Origin: Apoda limacodes
Taxonomy: Eukaryota > Arthropoda > Insecta > Lepidoptera > Limacodidae
Length of the DNA: 64,000 nt
Direction of reading: 5' to 3'
Assembly (NCBI GenBank): GCA_946406115.1
Contig: OX291542.1
Location: forward strand, 37,281,321 to 37,345,320
Shown here piece by piece: positions 43,401 to 50,829 of the stretch. Both the position numbers and the translations under genes were made by a program. The first letter of the stretch is position 1, and each line of letters opens with the position of its first letter. The notes beneath the pieces were generated by a model that did not search any database, was not told the DNA's origin, and worked only from the letters and a program-made list of their open reading frames with translations.

Positions 43401-46400
43401 GCACACGCCTTGCGATTTGCCAATCAAATAAGATGTAGGGGGCGGTAATTAGTCTAGAATTGGTTAATTTATCGAAGTCCACGTGGACTGCGCTACGCGT
43501 CATTGGTGAAATGAGTCATGTGTCATAATATGGTGGGTCTCTTTAAATACTGACCTACCTACTAATGGATAGTGTTTCATGCACCTGATCACCTAACCTC
43601 GGCATTAAAACGATTCAAAATTATCGGTGTATATGTCGGAGGGTTCGGGAAGCCACCGATGCGATCTCGGCTCATGTCGTCCATAGTGGGCGTTAAGATG
43701 GCGAAACTCCAAAATAAAAACACGTATCGAGGGAATCACAATCACTTATTAATTTCAATTACATATGCAAATAGATTACGAACCAATAGGTAAGCGGCTC
43801 GTGCGCTTTGGTTGCTGTCTGTCCAACGAAAAACTCACTGACTCGCGTTCGTGTCTTAGTTAGTTAGTTGGACTTATGTTTTCCGCACTTAGCCTCATAA
43901 TAGGGCCATTGTACGTAGGTAACCAATACCTGTCATTGGTTACTCATACCATCCCCGCTCCATCCAAAAGTTAAGGAGGCATCTGATGTTATTCAGCGCC
44001 TCTCTCATGGTTTGTGGATTTGTCCGTTGGTCGCTCACGCTTTTGCAATGAAGAACCCCGTGAGACGGTGTCTCCTTGGCTTCCATACAGCTCCTGCGTA
44101 GAGGACTGTCGGTAATGCCGATATTGAAAAAGTGCCTGTTTAGCGGGCAGTGACCTGTTATTATGCCAACATTGTAGCGTAAGTTTTTCCTGCTAAGATT
44201 AAACAGTTTGTGCGACAGATTTGCGTCCAAGGATGTAAGAACATTCTTGGTTTGTTTGCAGTCTGTCTGTTCTGCCCACTGTTTGTTGTGTTGTTGTAAG
44301 GTTCTGTCACGTAACCACGTTTTGAGTTAGATGAATGGTATCGGTACAATTGGTTCGGGTCCCATTATTTTAGTGCCCGATCCTCTCTTTGCCAACTCAT
44401 CTGCCGTATCATTGCCTAGAGACCCACTATGACCACGTATCCATTGGAGAGTAACCCGGTTCTTCAATGCAATTTTTTGCAGTTCACAGTGACCCTCCAG
44501 GATTAGTCCACTGTTGATGCGGTTGTTGTTGAGAGCTTGTAGTACAGCGGCACTGTCGGAGATGATGCGTATCGATGTATCGCTTATGCCTCTAGACAAG
44601 ACCGCTGTTGCAGCTCGGGTAATCCCAACACATTCTGCTTGGAAGATGGTGTTGAGTGCACCCAAGCTCGTTGATATGTTGATGTTCAGGTCATGGGAGA
44701 ATACCCCTGCGCCCGTTCCTGATTCCGTTTTGGAGCCATAGGTGTAGATCCTGACTTCATGGATGCCGGAGCTATCCTTTTCTTCCTCATGAAGCTAAAT
44801 ACGGTATTTTTTGTCAAAGACAAAGGTTTTTGGGGTGATGTCACATGTCGCCTCTATCATCGGAAGCTCGTTTCCTATTGCCTTCTTGAGTCGTGCATGA
44901 GTGATTCTGCCGTCCCGTTTCCAGAGCCCTACTTTCTCAAGTCGTATGGCTGCAGCTCTCTGAGGTTGAGAATGACTTCTCATGCTGTCGTGGGAGTCGT
45001 TTTCATACTGCCTGTGGTTGCCAGGCAGGCAAGACGCTGCAGGCTTTGTAGTTTGTTTTTTACTGTGCTTAACTGAGTTCGGGGCCACCAAACTACTGCA
45101 CCATATGTTATCATGGGTCGTATTATGGCTGTATAAAGCCATAGGGTTATGGATGGCCCCATTTCTTGCCTATTAGTCTTCTGCATTGCCAGAAGGTTGA
45201 AAATGCCTTGGTTATTTTTGTGCTTAGATGCTTACACCATTATAGTTTGTTGACTAAAATTACCCCAAGGTATTTGACTTCACTTGAAAGGGTAAGCTCA
45301 ATGTCAAATAGTTTTGGCATGGTAGTTATTTGAATTTTCCTTTTATTTGTGAAAATGACTAATTCTGTTTTGTCGGGGTTTCTGTCAGCTCATGCTGGTG
45401 ACACCTCTCTCCCACGATTCTGAGGGCTAGATGCATGCGAGTGCAGATAATATTTTCTGTGTTGCCTTCGATCAGAATGGTAATGTCGTCTGCGTAACCT
45501 ACTGTGTAGTAGCATCTATCGTTAAGACGTTTCAGCAGATCGTCCACCACAATGTTCCACAGTAAAGGAGAGAGTACTCCTCCTTGTGTGCAGCCTTTGG
45601 CTACAATGCCTCTCGTGGTGGTATTAACTGTAAATTGTACTGCTCTTAGCTTCAGAAGTTGATCAATCCACCCACTGATGGTTTGTTCGACTCTAAATCT
45701 ACTAAGAGAGCGGCTGATGCTGTTGAATTATGTTTTGTCAAACGCTCCTTTGATGTCAATGAAAGCGCCTAGTGTCATTAGCTTATCAGAGAGGGCTGCT
45801 TCTATAGTTCCTACGACAGCGTGTAGGGCTGATTCTGTCGATCTACCTTTTCGGTGCATTAGCATGCGCGTTAGTGCACCTTCCCTTAGATATGAAGGAG
45901 GTCAGACTAATTAGCCTGTAAGATTTCGCGTCTGTGTAGTCAGATTTACCCGGTTTTTTAGAAATATGACCTTGACTTCTCTCCACTGGCGAGGTATATA
46001 GTTGTGAGCTATGGAAGCTCTAAATATATCAACTAGATGTGGCACAAGTGTTGTTTGTCCCCATTTCAAGAGTGTTGGAAAAATGTTGTCCAGGCCAGCA
46101 GATTTGAAGGGTTGGAAGCTTTTGATTGCCCACACAACTCGGTCTGCAGTGACCATGGATTTGGCTATATTCCAGTCTGTGGGGGTTGGTTCTCTGTGTT
46201 CCACATTTTCCCAGTTTAAACAAAATTAGCTCCGCGCACAGGAGTTTCAACGACGTCTGCCCGCTCGGGTAAGCGCAGTCGGGAACCTGCCCCCTGCGCG
46301 CTCCGCACCCGCTACCGATCAAGCCACGCCCCGCGCGAATTATAATTATTATTTACTTAGGCACCTATTACAGATATATTATTAGAAAATAATGGTTCAC

Positions 46401-48974
46401 GGTATATGCATAAGGTTATGTTTAAGAAATTAAATGTTTTTTTATTTTTATATTTGAGTTGATTGAATGAAAGGTAAATTGCAGTTTACGATTTATGACG
46501 TATTAAAAAAAACTACTAACTAGATTTTACCAATTTGGAAGTGTCTCTCGCGCAAACTATTTAGTTTAGAAAAAAATCATATTAGAAACCTCAATATCAT
46601 TTTTGAAGACCTATCCATAGATACCCCAAACGTATGGGATTGATGAAAAATTTTTTTTTGAGTTTTAGTCCTAAGTATCGGAATCCCCCAAAATTAATTG
46701 TTTTTTTTCTTTTTCTGTGGAAAATCTTAATGCGGTTCACAGAATATATCTACTGACCAATTTAACAGTATAGTTCTTATAGTTTCGGAAAAAAGTGGCT
46801 GAGACATACGGACGGACAGGCAGACAAACATGACGAACCCATAAGGGTTCCGTTTTTTGCCATTTGGCTACGGAACCCTAAAAAAAGGATTTTCCGAAAG
46901 GGTCAAGTGCGAGTCGGACTCGCGCAATAAGGGTAAACCGATTTTAATGAAAGTTTGGTAAGTTGTTATGCACACGCTGGGGAAGGTTTCTGAATAAGTA
47001 CAACCCTTTCACAATAGGTTGGTGCGCCAGTTGTTTTAAAAAAAGAAACAACGTTCGCCGGGTCAGCATATTAGAAAGTCCTTCATAAACAAGAGGAAAG
47101 TTTCACTTATGATTTTGTGGTCAGATGCCCTCGTGCGTGGGCGTGTCTCCCGAGGGCGTGGTGCGGTACTGGCCGTCAGTCGCGCAGGAAGGGGCGTATG
47201 TGGACGTATCTGCCGAGCTCGCGGGCCAAGAGTGTGACCGACTGGTCGAGCGGACGGAGCAAACGGAGCAGACAGACCGACTAGTGCTCGCCACCACCAC
47301 CTGCACGCTCGTGTTGCTCAACCCCGCTGTTACTGGTAACTCGAATAATTTATAATATAGTAGAGAATTTGACTATTCAATTGTTATAGTTGGAATTTTA
47401 CTTCATTTTGTAGTAATCTTTTGTCATTAAGGAGATAATAAAATATCATACATAAATACAAGAAAGATAAAATACAAGAGAAACCTGACCTCTAAGACTC
47501 GAACCTTCGAAACCACCCTTGGTTAATCTACATAATAACCGATGGTGACGATCCCCACGATCGGCGCATCCAGGTCCACCACAATCAGGCATCGCATGCC
47601 CCGAATCCCAACACACCATACAACGGTGCTTATAAATCACCCTTCGCATTCGCACGTCGCTGGGCACGTAGCCAAAAGGTGGTTCAGCCCACGACAGTAG
47701 AAGCAGGTTGGCTGTGGTGGTGTTAGCCTGGCCGCTGTTCCAATAACCCTCGAAATTGGAGGGCGGGTGCAGGGTCCCTTTGGGGCAATTGCCGTGGTGC
47801 ATGTGATGCTCTGCGTTGAGGTGGCTGAAGGAGAACAGCGGGGAGGGAAATCGAAGGAAGGCTGAGCATTTTGACACGGATCTTAATGAAATTTTTTCAT
47901 ATCGGAGAAAATGGTGGCCGATTCACCGCCACAAACAAATTCAAAGCGGCTCCTTAACTCCTTGTGTGAGACGGAAGAGGGCCAATAATATGACTATTTT
48001 GTTTAAATGTACACACCAGCTCTTCTGGTGTTAAATATCTTCGTAACTCAAAACAGTTTAAACAGATTAAGTTACAAAAATCAAATTAAATTTTATAATT
48101 TTATTGGATATATTAGTATCCAAAGTTTATATCTGTAAGGCGACCAATCCCCGTTAATTGAATGAACAAAGTTCGGCCGCCTTTTGTTGTTAGGTATACT
48201 ATTGTATTAGACTATGAAAATCACGGCCGACATTAGGCTACTCTTACAACCTATGCTCGGCCACATTTACCTGTTTCGATGAAATATAGGATGTTCAAAA
48301 TACTAAATAACTCTATTCATGTAACTGTGTAGAACAGTGTGTTTATAATTATTTTCTAAAATACACAATACAGTTTGCCTAATTAATAATTATTTTTTAA
48401 TAATAATAGTCATTAGAGAATTTCAGTTTTCAAATGAAAGTCATAAGAAAATACCTACATAACCTAACATAATTTCTATTTCAATACAACTTTTAATTTG
48501 ACTGACTGATATTACGGTTAAAGAAGGCTGTATTATGGAAGTTGCTCGTACACTAGTTGTTGCCGGACCATTTTACGTAGATATAATACAGTTACTGATA
48601 TTATAAATGCAAAAGTAACTCTGTCTATCTCTTACCTCTTAACGTTTAAACCGCTTTACCGATTAGGATTAAAGGGAAAGGTCATATACGCTACTTGAAA
48701 ACTTCAACTGTGGGTCGGGTTTTTTCTATAATTGAGGAATTGCTGTTGAAATTCTATACTGATAACCGAATTTAGAAATCGCGGGCAAAAGATAGTATGT
48801 TTATAATTTTATTTGTATTTGTAGATGAAGTAATAATGTTGTGTTATATTTGTAGATGGTCGTGCGGGTGTGTCGTGCTGCGCAGTGCGGTACGGCGCGG
48901 GCTGGCTCGGCGGGCTCGGCCGGCGTGTCTCGCTGCTGTTCTTCGGGAACGCGCAACACCAACACCCCGATACC
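31335..48974 (+). CDS. Nup133: Nup133, nuclear pore Y-complex scaffold (5' part, 5 exons, gene continues to the right)
   Basis: Joined exons are 31335-31441, 38923-39041, 42342-42517, 47125-47335 and 48856-48974, giving 244 residues with all four junctions in phase. Nup133 is part of the Y (Nup107-160) complex of the nuclear pore. The N-terminal unstructured stretch rich in S/P/R ([19 protein letters not shown]) is followed by the start of the beta-propeller: EALTF then [27 protein letters not shown] and ADLVVLYY. Further marks are [16 protein letters not shown] and [16 protein letters not shown]. The RYWPS and GxGRRVSxLF stretches are the ones I remember as most diagnostic. Vertebrate Nup133 is about 1,150 residues, so only the early propeller is here. 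Introns are 7.5, 3.3, 4.6 and 1.5 kb; intron 5 exceeds 15 kb. Confidence 0.9.
31604..31936. repeat. 88-bp direct doublet
   Basis: AAATATCTTAAAAACCTAGTCACCTTGGGTGGCC... (31604-31690) recurs with about ten differences at 31850-31936. Both copies run into GGAGGGGCAGGG.AGTTA. The second copy abuts the LINE remnant at 31945. Confidence 0.75.
31945..32690 (-). mobile_element. LINE 3' part with RNase H and zinc-type tail
   Basis: The minus strand carries an RNase H-like segment ([20 protein letters not shown], then [14 protein letters not shown]). This is followed by [18 protein letters not shown] and [21 protein letters not shown], the cysteine/histidine tail of I/LOA-type LINEs. A poly-arginine stretch and loss of similarity mark the 3' end. 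It belongs to the same broad group as the larger copy at 43935-46215. Confidence 0.8.
32691..33168. other. Nup133 intron 1, no recognisable feature
   Basis: AT-rich; a TTATTATTATTATT microsatellite lies near 33065. Nothing coding. Confidence 0.35.
33169..33640 (-). mobile_element. LINE reverse-transcriptase C-terminus, CR1-like, separate family
   Basis: The minus strand reads [39 protein letters not shown] and DLIETYKIL, then after frame breaks [20 protein letters not shown] and [13 protein letters not shown]. This is the thumb/C-terminal region of CR1-like reverse transcriptases. It is unlike LINE-A, which ends differently. Confidence 0.82.
33641..34392. other. Nup133 intron 1, unclassified
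   Basis: A TTATTATTATTATT tract lies near 33758. The rest is AT-rich without coding or clear repeat edges. Confidence 0.35.
34393..34600 (+). mobile_element. LTR fragment related to the BEL/Pao LTRs at 24898 and 28077
   Basis: TGTTGCTATCACGCACGAAG, then ATCGGACCGCAATCTAGAGG, ATTACTCTGTAGTCAGGTCA, GCAAATTATTAACCTAAGA and ATTGCGTTGTAATAAACATT follow the same order as the BEL LTRs. The first ten bases and the last third are missing, so this is a decayed solo LTR. Confidence 0.75.
34601..35929. other. Nup133 intron 1, unclassified with one common repeat end
   Basis: The stretch at about 35060-35155 (CATGCCAAATTTCATCTTGA ... ACAGAAAGATTTACTTTCGC, then ATTTATAATATTTATTATT) is the 3' end of a very common lepidopteran repeat. 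A related piece in reverse lies near 48605-48700. The remainder shows nothing I recognise. Confidence 0.4.
35930..36560 (-). pseudogene. Decayed ORF of an uncharacterised insect transposon-type protein
   Basis: On the minus strand an R/K-rich start ([20 protein letters not shown]) near 36500 is followed by a [20 protein letters not shown] stretch near 36330. After an in-frame gap a C-terminal part follows near 36150-35930, with IGDYVLKI and [18 protein letters not shown] recognise this arrangement (basic YR..ER region, FGEVL..QL..NY helix, small G.Y.. domain with ending L..P....R) from a repetitive insect protein family of unknown function. Several stops and a large internal deletion make it a relic. 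It overlaps the beginning of the plus-strand LINE at 36552. Confidence 0.45.
36552..37302 (+). mobile_element. LINE reverse-transcriptase remnant with internal deletion
   Basis: The plus strand reads [41 protein letters not shown] and KMENYRGIS, which is the fingers region of reverse transcriptase. It then jumps to [19 protein letters not shown] and the C-terminal tail (FRKEVVK). The palm with the YADD box is deleted at about 36885. The end is an AATAAAATAAAATAAAA microsatellite. This is a different LINE family from LINE-A. Confidence 0.8.
37303..37600. other. Nup133 intron 1, AT-rich, nothing recognised
   Basis: Contains ATGTATGTATGTATATAAATATATATTTATATATT near 37372. No coding. Confidence 0.4.
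37601..38400 (+). mobile_element. Jockey-clade LINE reverse-transcriptase remnant
   Basis: The plus strand reads [27 protein letters not shown], then [38 protein letters not shown] and [10 protein letters not shown]. AFLDxxxAFD, GVPQGSVLGPxLYxLY and TFADDTAI are Jockey hallmarks. Stops and frameshifts are frequent. Confidence 0.82.
38515..38618 (+). mobile_element. LINE-A extreme 3' end
   Basis: AAGAAGTAATTAGATTTTTAAAGG, GTCCATAGGCAGTGGCTGCAAG and CTGATTGCCACCTTG correspond to the last 100 bp of LINE-A, with a short change where other copies read ACGGTGACCGCTTACCATCAGG. Confidence 0.7.
38923..39041 (+). CDS. Nup133: Nup133 exon 2
   Basis: After a TTTTTTCTGTAG acceptor the frame reads [19 protein letters not shown] and ends VQVTEALTF before donor GTATGT. 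It leaves one base that completes a glycine in exon 3. The EALTF stretch matches the start of the beta-propeller. Confidence 0.88.
39148..39340 (+). repeat. Common lepidopteran repeat fragment (GTGACTGACCGACCGACTCG type)
   Basis: AAAGTGACTGACCGACCGAC, ATGACATATCATTGGCACAGG, AGAGACTTGAAATTTGCCAT and ATAGGATTTTGCAAAATTC match a repeat I know as very frequent in moth genomes. It starts about 105 bp after the Nup133 exon 2 donor. Confidence 0.65.
39360..40312 (-). mobile_element. LINE-B (Jockey-like) 3' part
   Basis: A 162-codon minus-strand frame (39745-40233) reads [38 protein letters not shown], then [20 protein letters not shown] and [19 protein letters not shown]. This is the C-terminal region of a Jockey-like reverse transcriptase. 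The 3' untranslated tail ends with a CAAAGTCAAAGTCAAAA-type repeat near 39366. A second, shorter copy is at 49965-50345. Confidence 0.87.
40335..40870 (+). mobile_element. LINE-A copy with intact 3' end
   Basis: One open frame (from [19 protein letters not shown] to GVASVHRLR) covers the C-terminal 160 residues without a break. It is followed by the tail GTGACCGCTTATCATCAGG, AAGCTTGATTGCCACCTTAG, TGGTAT and an A run. The unbroken frame suggests a fairly recent copy. It abuts the LINE-B remnant. Confidence 0.9.
41165..41430 (+). repeat. Chimeric repeat: unrelated leader joined to LINE-A 3' coding end
   Basis: TTTTAATTTTTAATGAACTA, ATTTCAGTAGATCATCAAAA, then AAATCTAAATGGTCGCGTAC and on into LINE-A sequence. 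The copy in the opposite direction at 41782-42075 has the same leader joined at the same base. Confidence 0.75.
41782..42075 (-). repeat. Second, inverted copy of the chimeric LINE-A repeat
   Basis: Read on the minus strand: TTTAATTTTTAATGAACTAC, AACATTTCAGTAGATCATC, AAATGAAATCTAAATGGTCG, then LINE-A to its tail CCTTATAGTAAGC-complement and TTTAGTGGTATAAAAAATG. An internal deletion removes part of the FLKGRQ region. Leader and junction match 41165-41430. Confidence 0.75.
42342..42517 (+). CDS. Nup133: Nup133 exon 3
   Basis: The acceptor is TTTGTAG. The frame reads [20 protein letters not shown] ... [20 protein letters not shown] and ends GAQ before donor GTTAAT, phase 0. The exon is strongly GC-rich relative to exons 1 and 2. 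Propeller blade strands with the conserved G.xWLV.G.RL..W pattern are visible. Confidence 0.93.
42677..42795. mobile_element. Hairpin MITE
   Basis: The 119-bp unit starts GGGTCGGCTCATACCTAGAC and ends GTCTTGGTATGAGCAGACCC. Its terminal inverted repeats extend about 35-45 bp, including alternating CGACGCGACG/CGTCGCGTCG. The flanks are CCAA on the left and TAAA on the right, so no clear target duplication. The dense CG repeats make a strong cruciform. Confidence 0.75.
42796..43934. other. Nup133 intron 3, unclassified
   Basis: Includes a poly-T tract at 43372-43387 beside a GCGCTGGGGGTGGGCACACG block and a short near-palindrome (CGTAATTTCC region). Nothing coding is supported. Confidence 0.35.
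43935..46215 (-). mobile_element. LINE with reverse transcriptase and RNase H (I/LOA-like)
   Basis: Minus-strand domains in order: fingers ([29 protein letters not shown]), palm ([10 protein letters not shown] near 45760, [23 protein letters not shown] near 45480). RNase H follows ([51 protein letters not shown]). The last part is the Cys/His tail [18 protein letters not shown] and [12 protein letters not shown]. The first RNase H aspartate of TDGSK is changed to tyrosine, and frameshifts occur near 45900, 45350 and 44880. It is 5' truncated with no endonuclease. It is the most complete RNase H LINE here and lies antisense in Nup133 intron 3. Confidence 0.9.
46216..46489. other. GC-rich patch then AT-rich intron
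   Basis: 46230-46335 is GC-rich (CCTGCCCCCTGCGCGCTCC) and may be the end of a short repeat. I see no gene. Confidence 0.3.
46490..46905 (-). repeat. GGGTTCCGTA-family repeat, third subfamily
   Basis: On the minus strand it opens AGGGTTCCGTAGCCAAATGG, AAAACGGAACCCTTATGGG, TGTCCGTCCGTATGTC, and continues to TTTGCGCGAGAGACACTTCC. A GCGAGTCGGACTCGC hairpin lies outside its opening at 46908-46922. This is a known repeat type in moths. Confidence 0.72.
47125..47335 (+). CDS. Nup133: Nup133 exon 4
   Basis: It starts after TGGTCAG with codons [20 protein letters not shown] and ends VLLNPAVT plus one base before donor GTAACT. A glutamate/threonine-rich loop ([12 protein letters not shown]) sits in the middle. 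The initial ATG is internal, not a start. GC-rich like exon 3. Confidence 0.93.
47446..47877 (-). mobile_element. BEL/Pao gag fragment with zinc knuckle
   Basis: A 143-codon minus-strand frame includes [20 protein letters not shown], then [20 protein letters not shown] and [10 protein letters not shown]. The block RCMxCxxSGHxMPxCGxPxC matches the gag knuckle of the BEL element at 25475 on the other strand. The last knuckle cysteine is arginine here. LTRs are absent. Confidence 0.75.
47878..48855. other. Nup133 intron 4, unclassified
   Basis: 48605-48710 resembles the reverse of the common repeat end at 35060-35155. CGGCCGCC/GGCCGA words around 48170-48260 suggest another old repeat. No coding besides exon 5. 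Confidence 0.35.
48856..48974 (+). CDS. Nup133: Nup133 exon 5
   Basis: The last base of exon 4 completes GAT, and the frame reads [34 protein letters not shown], then HQHPDT before donor GTTAGT in phase 0. GLGRRVSxLF is the diagnostic Nup133 stretch. A 430-bp repeat begins 22 bp after the donor. Confidence 0.92.
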
Positions 48975-48996
48975 GTTAGTGCTTATAGTTCGTACT

Positions 48997-49435
48997 TATA
49001 GACCGGGAGACAGTGACATAAAATATTGGGTCATTTGTACTAATATGGCGTTTCTTCAGTGGTCTACGTAATGACCAAAATAAAAATGATGGTCATAGCG
49101 CTGGTACCGGCGGCCCAATCGCGTGGGCATTAGTCGAACGTGTCGGATAAATTACGAGGGTCGAACGATTTGTTCCACAAAAACACTTGTATTTTCTGAT
49201 AGTCCATAAAAAAAGTAGGCGGTACCGTAATGCCATACTTCTCAGGTGTGACTTACAGCCCGCCATACCGACGCGAACACATTAATTTAAAAAAAACAAT
49301 TCAACCAATTGTACCAAGGTCATTTTTGCACAGCTTTATCATCGTCGAGTAGCCATTCACGAGCATCACTATGCCATACTTTTCGGACGGTTCCAAACGG
49401 CCGCCTTAGCAAGGGAGTTAATTTTTTTATTTTGC
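48997..49435. repeat. 430-bp repeat of unknown class, copy 2
   Basis: Same order as 22243-22675: TATAGACCGGGAGACAGTGA, ATGATGGTCATAGCGCTGG, CGGCCCAATCGCGTGGGC, AGTCGAACGTGTCGG, GCAAGGGAGTT and a T-rich end. It starts 22 bp downstream of the Nup133 exon 5 donor. Confidence 0.78.
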
Positions 49436-49534
49436 AAATCGCCTTTATTAACTTTGTCGGTTTGGGTTGCTTTGAAGGGGGTGCGAAGAATCCCTGTAAG
49501 TGATCTACACCCAAAATGTGCGATACCCAAGCGT

Positions 49535-49960
49535 GTGGTAGATTGTCTTCTATAGATATGAGATACGTATGTGCATTCCAGAAAAGGAAGCATAGTCTCC
49601 GATCCAGCCAGCTGGTGGTTGATTGTCTTCTATATGTAAATATGATGATACAAATGTGTATTCCGAAGGAAGCACAGTCTCGGATCCTACAAGCTGGTGG
49701 TAGATTGTCTTCTATAGATATGATGACTCAAATATGCATTCCGAAGGAAGCATAGTATCGGGTCCCGGAAGCTTGTGATAGATTGTCTTCTATAGATATG
49801 ATGATACAAATGTGCATTCCTATTGATGTATAGTCTCGAATACCGCGAGCTTGTGGTTGATTCTCTTTTATACTTATTATAATATGTTTGTTTGTGTATT
49901 CCGAAGGAAGTATAGTCTCGGATCTCGCAAGCTTGTGGTTGATTGTCTTCTATAGTCATA
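49535..49960. repeat. 80-bp minisatellite, about 5.3 units
   Basis: The phrase GATTGTCTTCTATAGATATG (or a close variant) starts at 49541, 49621, 49703, 49781, 49859 and 49941, so periods are 80, 82, 78, 78 and 82. Each unit also carries TGTGCATTCCGAAGGAAGCA and TAGTCTCGGATC. Units differ by 10-20%. Confidence 0.92.
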
Positions 49961-49964
49961 GTCA

Positions 49965-50345
49965 AGTCAATTTTTTTAATTCAAATTAGGATTTCACAAA
50001 CACTTTTGAATCGTCAAAGTTATGAAATACTACTTTTTACAAAGTAGTTGTTTAATAAACGAGTTAAATTTACTTATTGATAGCTTTTGAATATTATTGG
50101 GAACTTTGTTGTACATGTACATTTCCCCACAAAAGAGTTACTTATTTTGTGTAGACGTGTATCATGCACCAACAGCTTATTTTTACTTCGAGTATTTACT
50201 TTGTGAACGTCACTTTTCTTGCTGAAACTATTTTTATGTACATATACAATATTTTCATATATGTACTTCCACGCTAGAGTTAAAATATTGACTTCCCTAA
50301 ACCTATCCCTCAGAGATATCCTAGATCCTAATTTCCCAAGTAACA
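49965..50345 (-). mobile_element. LINE-B 3' fragment, second copy
   Basis: The minus strand encodes [20 protein letters not shown] and [18 protein letters not shown], the same stretch as the LINE-B copy at 39360-40312, with a deletion around YNKVPN. The tail meets the minisatellite directly at about 49960. Confidence 0.85.
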
Positions 50346-50829
50346 TTTTAGCGTTAAGAAAAGCTGTAGTGGACCTTTTTGTCGCTTCTGCTTAAATATT
50401 AAAGAGTTAGCGTATAATTTATAAGAGAGTTATAGAGTGTAATAGCACCTTTATATCTTCGATTTTGGCACAAAATTTAGCAGGTAAAGCCTGTATAGAC
50501 CCCTTATAGTGGTTCTATATAACCTTTAGTAGAAGTGTATAAGAGGTGTTATAAGATCGTCAGTTTTCCGCTTGAACCTTTATTGCACCTTTATAATGGA
50601 TTTTATGGAAACCTTTAGTTATTTAAAATATCTATAACCGTGTCAAATAGAACTTGGATCCGTAATTTGATACCTTATTACTTATTTGTAGCTTTTTCGG
50701 GGTCAAAAGTAGATAGTAAAAACTTCTAAAGTCATAAAATTACATTAGTTTATAAATTAATTCAGTCAATTTTTTAAAGCCCTAGTGGGAAAGTTTTGGG
50801 GTAGTTCCAATTTCTTTCATTCTTTATGT
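50346..50829. other. AT-rich sequence left of the long-TIR transposon
   Basis: No gene. Words such as GTTATAGAGTGTAATAGCACC here resemble GTTATACAAC/AGAGTGTAGTAACACC complement on the other side (52850-52900). The transposon described next may therefore sit in, or be the core of, a larger element. Confidence 0.3.

Noticed and set aside
46230..46335. tRNA-like A and B boxes on the minus strand
   Set aside because: GGTTCCCGACT is only loosely B-box-like, no cloverleaf can be drawn, and there is no SINE body.
47125..47127. ATG at the start of Nup133 exon 4 as an independent gene start
   Set aside because: It directly follows a splice acceptor and the reading phase continues exon 3 and exon 5.
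49535..49960. CRISPR-like array
   Set aside because: Units are about 80 bp with similarity throughout, not short identical repeats with unique spacers, and the DNA is eukaryotic.
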